The translations under genes and the position numbers were made by a program. A DNA stretch of 6,239 nucleotides, from NCBI GenBank assembly GCA_013151115.1, contig JAADIW010000122.1:1-6239 (forward strand). The letters run 5' to 3'. The number at the start of each line of letters is the position of its first letter. Position 1 is the stretch's first letter. A model generated the notes under the pieces. That model worked only from the letters and a program-made list of their open reading frames with translations. It did not search any database and was not told where the DNA came from. This DNA comes from Caldisericota bacterium. GTDB taxonomy: Bacteria; Bipolaricaulota; Bipolaricaulia; Bipolaricaulales; Bipolaricaulaceae. Shown one piece after another: positions 1-4,376 of the stretch.

Positions 1-2
1 AG

Positions 3-476
3 CTCGTGGGGGCGTTCCTGCCCCGGGAGATCTCCCCCGGCGAGTGGCTCTCCGCATTCGGCCGCTACGGGGTGCTGATCTGTTCGGAGTCCCAATTCCC
101 CGGGTTCACCCGGGCCCTGGCGCGCGGCGGGGCGGAGGTCATCCTCGTCCTCACCAACGACTCCTGGTTCGGGGCCTCGCGGATCCTCCGGGAGCATTTC
201 GCCTGCGGATCGCTACGGGCGGCCGAGACGGGGAGGGCCTTCCTCCAGGCGGCGATCACCGGGGTGACCGGCGGGTTCGGCCCGGATGGGCTTCCCCTGG
301 GGACGTTGGCCGGGAGGGGGAGCGGGACCCTCGCGCTGAGGGTCCCGCTCCACTCCCACGTGACGCCCTACATGCGGCTCGGCGACTGGCCCGTGGTGGC
401 CCTCTGCCTCCTCTTCCTCGTCCTCCCCCGTCACTGGGCCCGGATCTCCACCGTGGCCGCGTCGCTGCGGCCGTAG
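3..476 (+). CDS. lnt: Apolipoprotein N-acyltransferase, C-terminal fragment (5' end outside window)
   Basis: Lnt transfers a third acyl chain to the N-terminal cysteine of lipoproteins at the periplasmic face of the inner membrane. Only the C-terminal 157 residues are here; the frame is open to the window edge. The nitrilase-type core is recognisable: the catalytic cysteine (codon 81-83) in LICSESQFP, then LTNDSWFG, RAAETGRAFLQAA, TGVTGGFGPDG, and the family's closing TPYMRLGDWP followed by a last hydrophobic helix (VVALCLLFLVL). E. coli has Cys-Tyr-Glu at the active site; here it is Cys-Ser-Glu, so the cysteine and glutamate are kept and the tyrosine is not. The last 15 codons overlap, tail to tail, the end of the - strand PKD gene. 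The Lys and Glu of the catalytic triad lie upstream of the window. The neighbouring lipoproteins are plausible substrates, but Lnt acts on all lipoproteins, so adjacency proves nothing. Confidence 0.93.
   Translation, partial: LVGAFLPREISPGEWLSAFGRYGVLICSESQFPGFTRALARGGAEVILVLTNDSWFGASRILREHFACGSLRAAETGRAFLQAAITGVTGGFGPDGLPLGTLAGRGSGTLALRVPLHSHVTPYMRLGDWPVVALCLLFLVLPRHWARISTVAASLRP
312..357. terminator. Strong GC-rich hairpin inside lnt, possible 3' end for the - strand lipoprotein transcript
   Basis: Bases 319-332 and 338-351 are perfect inverted repeats (14 bp, 5-base loop GCGCT at 333-337). They are extended by GGGAG (312-316) pairing with CTCCC (353-357) across a small internal loop. The hairpin lies inside lnt coding sequence, 74 bases beyond the stop codon of the - strand PKD gene. 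No T-run follows on either strand, so it is not a classic intrinsic terminator. It could stop or protect the 3' end of the lipoprotein mRNA. The stem is seen; the role is inferred. Confidence 0.4.
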
Positions 477-1588
477 ATATCCACCACCGTCAGCGTGGCC
501 GTGTAGGTGCCCGGCTGGGAATAGGTGTGGATGATCGCGTACGTGATGTCGATACCGTTCACCATGTCGCCGTCCCCGAAATCGAGGATGAAGTACAGGA
601 TCGGGCCCTCCGATTCCGAGATATCGAACGTCACCTCAAGGGGCGCGGCCCCGGTAGTCGGCTGGGCCGAGATCACGGCCGCGAGAGGGGGGTACAGGGC
701 GTTGATCACCAACGATTGGCTGTCCTCCGCCCCGTGGACGTCCCGCACCGTGAGCGTGGCGGTATAGGTCCCCGGGGCCCGGTAGGTATGGCTAATCGGA
801 TCGGCGAGGTCGCGGGGCAGGCCCTCCACGGACTCCCCGTCGCCGAAGTCCAGGACGAACCCCTCGATCTCCCCCAGGGATTTGGAGAGGTCGAAGGTGA
901 CCTCGAGGGGGGCGTAGCCCGTCTGCGGCGACGCGTTGAGGATCGCCCGCAGGTTCGAGGGGTGGACGGTTATCTCCACCGAATCGCGGGCGCTGCGGCC
1001 CCAGCGGTCGCGGACGGTCAACACGGCCCGGTAGATGCCGACATCGGTGTACACGTAGTCGATCGGTTCCCGGAGGATGTCCGTGGCCGACGGGCCCAGC
1101 CCGCCCTCGGAGCTGAAGACGGTCCCGTCCCCGGTGTCGAGCGTGTACGAGACGATGGCCCCCTCGCTGCGGGAGACGTCGAAGGATACCGCCAGGGGGA
1201 CGAACCCCTGGGTGACATCGGCGCGCAGGATCGCCACCAGCGGCGGGTATCCCACCGAGATGTCCAGCGAATCGACGCTCTCCCTCCCGTTCGCGTTCCA
1301 CACGGTGAGCGTCGCGGTGTAGTCCCCGGGGTCCCCGTAGGTGTGCGTCACCGGCGCGGTCACATCCGTCCCCACGAATGTCTCCCCGTCGCCGAAGTCC
1401 AGGAGGAAGCCGGTGATGCCGCCACTGGACCCCGAGAGATCGAAGCGGACCGTAAGCGGGGCGGGGCCCTGGGTGACGTCGGCCCGGATGATCGCCCGCA
1501 ACGGGGCCAGCTCCAAACAGGCCGTGAGTCCGAGGATCAGACACGCGGTCAATCCGCCGAGAAGCAGGACGTACTTCGCCCACCGCAC
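431..1588 (-). CDS. Lipoprotein with four PKD repeats, under a c-di-GMP riboswitch
   Basis: This 385-residue exported lipoprotein probably sits on the cell surface and contributes to adhesion or binding; PKD domains are extracellular beta-sandwiches common in such proteins. The start is GTG at 1588, seven bases after a near-ideal GGAGGAGGTGG (1596-1606). The more upstream GTG at 1636 lies inside the riboswitch and is rejected. A short charged N-terminus and hydrophobic stretch lead to two lipobox-like motifs, LTAC at residues 13-16 and 21-24; Cys24 is the likelier lipidated residue. Four PKD repeats follow at about 29-115, 116-211, 212-300 and 301-385. They carry LDFGDG (LDTGDG in repeat 2) and HTY-PG-YTATLTV signatures, and the protein ends directly after repeat 4. 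It lies 178 bases downstream of a two-repeat paralogue on the same strand and overlaps the end of lnt by 46 bases. Translation is probably gated by c-di-GMP through the leader. The ligand of the PKD domains is unknown. Confidence 0.93.
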   Translation of the reverse strand: MRWAKYVLLLGGLTACLILGLTACLELAPLRAIIRADVTQGPAPLTVRFDLSGSSGGITGFLLDFGDGETFVGTDVTAPVTHTYGDPGDYTATLTVWNANGRESVDSLDISVGYPPLVAILRADVTQGFVPLAVSFDVSRSEGAIVSYTLDTGDGTVFSSEGGLGPSATDILREPIDYVYTDVGIYRAVLTVRDRWGRSARDSVEITVHPSNLRAILNASPQTGYAPLEVTFDLSKSLGEIEGFVLDFGDGESVEGLPRDLADPISHTYRAPGTYTATLTVRDVHGAEDSQSLVINALYPPLAAVISAQPTTGAAPLEVTFDISESEGPILYFILDFGDGDMVNGIDITYAIIHTYSQPGTYTATLTVVDIYGRSDAATVEIRAQ

Positions 1589-1589
1589 A

Positions 1590-1639
1590 GAAGTACCACC
1601 TCCTCCGGAAATGTGGAGTTTCTGGAGGAGGTGCACTTC
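1590..1639 (-). promoter_or_regulatory. Shine-Dalgarno-sequestering hairpin (expression platform of the riboswitch)
   Basis: In the - strand transcript CACCTCCTCC (from 1633 to 1624) is the exact complement of GGAGGAGGTG (1606 to 1597), the ribosome binding site of the four-repeat PKD gene. The stem extends outward by GAAGUG/UACUUC with one bulged G (1596) and one G-U pair, and inward by GAAA/UUUC across one mismatch, leaving a 7-base loop (1612-1618). That is 20 base pairs, ending one base before the GTG start codon. In this fold the ribosome cannot reach the site. The left arm is shared with helix P1 of the upstream aptamer, so forming P1 would break this hairpin. Confidence 0.85.
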
Positions 1640-1739
1640 GGCAGCCCGGCCGCCCTTCGCCCCCGACGGACGGGGGCGTTAGGGCCCGCTGGCTTTGCGC
1701 CCCCGGATCTCTCCGGGTTTGCCCTTTCGGTACACCCCC
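1627..1739 (-). promoter_or_regulatory. Cyclic-di-GMP-I (GEMM-I) riboswitch aptamer
   Basis: The - strand between the two lipoprotein genes follows the GEMM-I pattern of the Vibrio cholerae Vc2 aptamer, in order. It starts with GGGCAAACC (1724-1716). Next comes a hairpin of CCCGGA and UCCGGG closed by a GAGA (GNRA) tetraloop (1717-1702). Then comes GGGGCGCAAAGCC (1703-1691; Vc2 has GGGACGCAAAGCC). After that is a GGGCCCUAA segment with the CCUAA tetraloop-receptor strand (1687-1679), followed by a long P3 hairpin with an 8-bp perfect tip (1678-1658, loop UCCGU). The 3' part is AAGGGC, then GCCGGGCUGCCG (1650-1639), matching the family's GCCGGGUUACCG. P1 closes it: GGGGGUGUAC (1739-1730) pairs over 10 bp with GUGCACCUCC (1636-1627), including two G-U pairs. 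The conserved pocket segments are intact, and G rather than A in the GGGCAAAC segment favours c-di-GMP over cGAMP. No separate promoter was recognised; it may be transcribed through from the upstream lipoprotein gene, whose stop codon is 27 bases away. Confidence 0.9.
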
Positions 1740-1766
1740 GAAGAGGCTTCCCGAATGCAGTTCAGC

Positions 1767-2372
1767 TCACGGCGCGGGCGTCTCCACTACCTCCATGGTC
1801 GAGTCGTCCTGGCCGTAGATATCCTCGATCCAAAGGGTGGCCACGTAGCTCTCGGTCTGGGCGGGGTAGGTGTGGTAGACCGGCCAGGTGGCGGTGGCCC
1901 AGTCGCCCGCGATGAAGTCGCCGTCGCCGAAGTAGAGGACGTAGCGGTCGATCTCGCCGACCGAGCCGGAGGCATCGAACGCGAACGTGTACGGCGGTGT
2001 CTGGACGGTCACGTCCAGGACGGCCATCAGCGGCGGGTACTGGACCTTGATGGTGACGGTAGCGGTATCGGTGTTGCCCCGGGTGTCCTCCACCGTCAAC
2101 GTGGCCACGTAATCGCCGGGATCGCCGTAGGTGTGGACGATGGGAGCGGTGAAGTCGGTGCCGCTCGTCGTGGGACTCCCGTCGCCGAAGTCGAGGGTAT
2201 ATACCTGGCCTTTGGACTTGGAGATATCGAAGGTCACCTCCAGCGGGGCGGGCCCCATCTGGGGAACCGCCTCGATGACCGCCTCGGGCAGGGACATGAA
2301 TATCGTGCACGCGGTCAAGCCCAGCACCACGAGGACGGCGAGGGCTCCCAGCACAATCAATTTCCGCTTCAT
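1767..2372 (-). CDS. Lipoprotein with two PKD repeats
   Basis: This 201-residue exported lipoprotein is a paralogue of the four-repeat protein downstream. The start is ATG at 2372, five bases after GAGGAGGTGA (2378-2387). The sequence begins MKRK, continues with a long hydrophobic segment and reaches the lipobox LTAC with Cys22. Threonine at +2 gives no inner-membrane retention signal by the E. coli rule. PKD repeat 1 (about 29-113) has LDFGDG and HTYGDPGDYVATLTV, very close to repeat 1 of the four-repeat protein. Repeat 2 (about 114-201) is more divergent, with LYFGDG. The protein ends right after it in a short Pro-rich tail. It is divergent from the ECF sigma operon, 186 bases away, so it could be a target of that sigma factor, though no convincing promoter was seen for it. 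It is likely co-transcribed with the four-repeat gene. Specific function unknown. Confidence 0.92.
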   Translation of the reverse strand: MKRKLIVLGALAVLVVLGLTACTIFMSLPEAVIEAVPQMGPAPLEVTFDISKSKGQVYTLDFGDGSPTTSGTDFTAPIVHTYGDPGDYVATLTVEDTRGNTDTATVTIKVQYPPLMAVLDVTVQTPPYTFAFDASGSVGEIDRYVLYFGDGDFIAGDWATATWPVYHTYPAQTESYVATLWIEDIYGQDDSTMEVVETPAP

Positions 2373-2558
2373 CCAGGTCACCTCCTCGTGAAGTTCGCCC
2401 CATTTTGTGTCCCTGCGGATCCGCGCCCCCATGACCCGAGTACGGACCCGAGAGACGGCGCGTCACCCCCCGGCGGGACATTTGTCGGTGTCACAACGCA
2501 CGCCCCCGGCCCGGGGAAACCGGGCGGATCGCCGGGGTGTAATATAAGACGAAACGAG
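2373..2558. promoter_or_regulatory. Divergent control region between lipoprotein and sigma-factor genes
   Basis: These 186 bases separate the starts of two divergent transcription units and must hold their promoters unless transcription starts farther away. Visible structure is a perfect 10-base palindrome GCGGATCCGC (2415-2424), an 8-base direct repeat GACCCGAG at 2433 and 2445 (12 bases apart), a 5-bp hairpin CCCGG/CCGGG at 2510-2524, and an AT-rich island at 2540-2547. No riboswitch signature was recognised here on either strand. None of the repeats can be given a function from sequence alone. Confidence 0.5.
2515..2548 (+). promoter_or_regulatory. Possible promoter of the sigma-factor operon
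   Basis: TAATATAAG (2540-2548) is the only AT-rich block in this G+C-rich intergenic region and resembles a -10 element; it lies 13-18 bases before the sigma-factor ATG. GGAAAC (2515-2520) at roughly the right distance resembles the GGAAC -35 box of many ECF-dependent promoters, which would fit autoregulation. If the -10 is real the mRNA leader would be only a few bases long, in line with the lack of a good Shine-Dalgarno before 2559. This is weak pattern matching. Confidence 0.3.
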
Positions 2559-3101
2559 ATGGGCGGCGTCGGGGAGCTGGAACTCATCCAACGGAGCTTG
2601 GAGGGAGATCTCGAAGCATGGGGAGAGATCGTGGTGCGCTACAAGCGGATGGTGTTCGGGGCCGCGTTGGCCGTCCTGCGCAATTGGGCGGACGCCGAGG
2701 ACGCCACCCAGGAGGCCTTTATCAGGGCGTACGAGAAGCTCCATTACTACGATCTATCCCGAAAATTCTCCACTTGGCTCCTGACGGTGACCATCAACGT
2801 CGCCAAGAACATGCTCCGCAAAAGGAGGCCCGACCCCGAGCCCCGCACGTTCCACACCGACGACCCCGCCACGGTGGTGGAGCGGGAGGAGCTGCGGAAC
2901 GCCGTGAAGCAGGCGGTATGGTCCCTGCCGGAGAGCTACCGCCTCCCGCTCGTCCTCTATTACTGGGAGGGGCTCTCCGTGGAGGAGATCGCCCGGGCGA
3001 TGCGGCTGAAGCCCGCCACCGTGAAGACGAGGCTCTTCCGGGGCCGAGCCCTGGTGAAAAGCAAACTGCTGGAGATGGGGGTGACCGTTGATGCGGTTTG
3101 A
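2559..3101 (+). CDS. ECF-subfamily RNA polymerase sigma factor
   Basis: This 180-residue sigma-70 family protein has the RpoE/SigW-like two-domain layout. Sigma region 2 covers about residues 9-90. It includes the acidic DAEDATQEAF (45-54) and the FSTWLLTVTINVAKNMLRKRR promoter-melting and -10-recognition helix (70-90). After an acidic linker, region 4 (about 115-172) has the SLPESYRLPLVLYYWEGLS core and the IARAMRLKPATVKTRLFRGRA helix-turn-helix for -35 recognition. No region 1 or 3 is present, and the length is normal for an ECF factor. ATG 2559 is chosen because the conserved ELELIQRSLEGD follows directly; no strong ribosome binding site is seen. The long open frame upstream is antisense to the lipoprotein and not coding. 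The gene overlaps the next one by 11 bases and heads a four-gene operon whose second product probably holds it inactive at the membrane. Target promoters are unknown. Confidence 0.95.
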   Translation: MGGVGELELIQRSLEGDLEAWGEIVVRYKRMVFGAALAVLRNWADAEDATQEAFIRAYEKLHYYDLSRKFSTWLLTVTINVAKNMLRKRRPDPEPRTFHTDDPATVVEREELRNAVKQAVWSLPESYRLPLVLYYWEGLSVEEIARAMRLKPATVKTRLFRGRALVKSKLLEMGVTVDAV

Positions 3102-3645
3102 GAACTGGCGCGATGAGGAGCTCATCCGCCAGGCCATCGCCGACGAGATCGCCGCGGCGGAGCACAGGCTCGAGGGCCTGGAGAAGCGGGTGATGAAGGC
3201 CCTCGCCACGCGGGATCCCTCCCGCTCGCCGTGGCGGCGGTGGCTGCGCTCGCTGATCGCCCCCCGTTCCCCGGCCCTGAGGCTCGGCTACGCCCTCGCG
3301 GGCGCCCTCCTGTTCCTGGGCCTTGGGCTCCTCATCGGGCGGTTCGCCTTCGCCCCGGAACCCCTGCCCGCCCTGGCCCAGGAGGGCACCGTCTTCGCCC
3401 TGGCCGCACCCGGGGCCCACAAGGTGGAGGTGGTCGGGGACTTCTCCGCCTGGAAGCCGATCCCCCTCGCCGACCCCGACGGGGACGGCGTCTGGACGCT
3501 GATCCTCAAGCTGCCCCCGGGGCGCTACGAGTACGCGTTCCTGGTGGACGGCCGCTGGGTGGGACAGGACCCGAACGCGGACGAGTACGTCCGCACCATG
3601 GGCGATTACACCTCGGTGCGGTACATCGGGGGGGATTCCACATGA
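3091..3645 (+). CDS. Membrane protein in anti-sigma position with extracytoplasmic glycogen-binding E-set domain
   Basis: This 184-residue single-pass protein is the likely anti-sigma partner of the ECF factor it overlaps. Residues 1-40 are a charged helical segment (probably cytoplasmic, sigma-binding). Residues 65-83 form one transmembrane helix after a basic stretch (RRWLRSL). Residues 98-184 form an AMPK1_CBM/CBM48-like E-set: VEVVGDFSAWKPIPL (112-126), DPDGDGVWTL (128-137), LPPGRYEYAFLVDGRWV (141-157), DPNADEYV (160-167) and the final GDYTSV. Positive charge before the helix and a tail of Phe, Ala and Pro after it put the E-set outside. No cysteines occur, so the common zinc-type anti-sigma motif (HxxxCxxC) is absent and the anti-sigma role rests on position and topology. 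ATG 3091, after GGGGGTGA (3077-3084), is preferred to TTG 3088. The stop overlaps the next ATG (ATGA). The E-set may bind an alpha-glucan or another protein. Confidence 0.85.
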   Translation: MRFENWRDEELIRQAIADEIAAAEHRLEGLEKRVMKALATRDPSRSPWRRWLRSLIAPRSPALRLGYALAGALLFLGLGLLIGRFAFAPEPLPALAQEGTVFALAAPGAHKVEVVGDFSAWKPIPLADPDGDGVWTLILKLPPGRYEYAFLVDGRWVGQDPNADEYVRTMGDYTSVRYIGGDST

Positions 3646-4376
3646 GGAGGGGCTTCCTCCTCGCCGCGTTGGCCCTATGGGCGGGATTCGCCGCCCTGGC
3701 CCAGGTGACCCTCGTCTTCCCCCAAGCCCAGGTGGGGCCGGAGGAGGTGCTACGGTGGCTGCGGCAATCCGCCCTTCCCTCTCAGGAGAAGGCGATCTGG
3801 CTCCGCATCCTCCCCACGGCCTTCGATGAGGACCTGGTGGAGCCCGGCGTCGCCCAGAGCTTCCTCCAGCGCCTCGTGGGGACCCCGCCCTCCTTCATCA
3901 GCGAGGTCACGGCCATCATGGAGGAAGTGATCATGAAGGGGATCCCCGTGGGCCACCTCATGAACAAGGTCTCCCAGGGGGTCATCATGGGACGCGGTTG
4001 GACGGTGATCGCCAACGAGATCCGGCTCCGGGCCGCGGTGCTCGTGGCCACCCACGAGGTGCTCGAGCCCTACAGACCCCCCGCGGAGGCCAAGGCCTCG
4101 GTGAGCGTGCGCATCGGCGCCTTCGCGGTGAAGGCCGAGACCCCCACCTGGGAGGACCTGGTGGTGGAGATGGCCGAGGCCATAAGCGACTTCATCGTCG
4201 GGGGAGGTGACCTGAACGACTGGGGAGGGATGGAGGCCTTCGTCAGATCGCGCCTGGCGCAACTCAGGGGACGGGGGCTCTCCCCGGCGCTCGTGGACCG
4301 CGCCCTCGAGGTGCTGAGCCCGGAGCTCGTGGGGGAGATCGTGTCCCGGGCCTTTCAAATCGAAAGGAGGAAGTAA
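3642..4376 (+). CDS. Secreted protein of unknown function
   Basis: This 244-residue protein was not recognised as a known family. It has a clear Sec signal peptide: MRRG, a hydrophobic core, and a predicted cut after ALA at residue 20 (before Gln21); no lipobox. The mature part looks mostly alpha-helical, with amphipathic segments such as GPEEVLRWLRQSALPSQEKA (32-51), a Met-rich stretch MEEVIMKGIPVGHLMNKV near the middle, and a C-terminal helical bundle-like region containing VEMAEAISDFIVGGGDLNDW. There are no cysteines in the mature region. The start is fixed by the ATGA overlap with the upstream gene and a G-rich ribosome binding site at 3628-3634. It ends directly against the next start codon, and its last codons contain that gene's AAAGGAGG. 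Position between the anti-sigma-like gene and the DUF4384-PEGA-PKD gene suggests it works with them in the envelope, possibly in sensing or assembly; this is inference only. Confidence 0.85.
   Translation: MRRGFLLAALALWAGFAALAQVTLVFPQAQVGPEEVLRWLRQSALPSQEKAIWLRILPTAFDEDLVEPGVAQSFLQRLVGTPPSFISEVTAIMEEVIMKGIPVGHLMNKVSQGVIMGRGWTVIANEIRLRAAVLVATHEVLEPYRPPAEAKASVSVRIGAFAVKAETPTWEDLVVEMAEAISDFIVGGGDLNDWGGMEAFVRSRLAQLRGRGLSPALVDRALEVLSPELVGEIVSRAFQIERRK

Noticed and set aside
431..1500. Tandem DNA repeats or CRISPR-like array
   Set aside because: The periodicity of about 260-290 bases comes from degenerate PKD protein repeats, not identical DNA repeats with spacers.
1586..1636. GTG at 1636 as start of the four-repeat lipoprotein
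   Set aside because: It lies inside the riboswitch P1/anti-Shine-Dalgarno strand, has no ribosome binding site of its own, and would put 16 extra residues before a normal signal peptide.
1658..1678. Perfect 8-bp CGCCCCCG/CGGGGGCG hairpin as an intrinsic terminator between the lipoprotein genes
   Set aside because: No T-run follows on either strand, and it fits as the tip of riboswitch helix P3.
1702..1717. CCCGGA-TCTC-TCCGGG hairpin followed by TTT on the + strand, as a terminator
   Set aside because: No + strand gene ends here, and on the - strand it is the GNRA-capped helix of the riboswitch.
44..1915. 623-codon open frame on the + strand across the lipoprotein genes
   Set aside because: It runs antisense to two proteins with clear PKD repeats, has the Arg/Gly/Asp/His-rich composition typical of a shadow frame in G+C-rich DNA, and crosses the riboswitch.
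1695..2558. Long N-terminal extension of the sigma-factor frame
   Set aside because: It is antisense to the two-repeat lipoprotein and the control region; ECF factors start near the ELELIQRSLEGD motif.
3088..3090. TTG start for the anti-sigma-like protein
   Set aside because: An ATG follows at once at 3091 with better spacing to GGGGGTGA.
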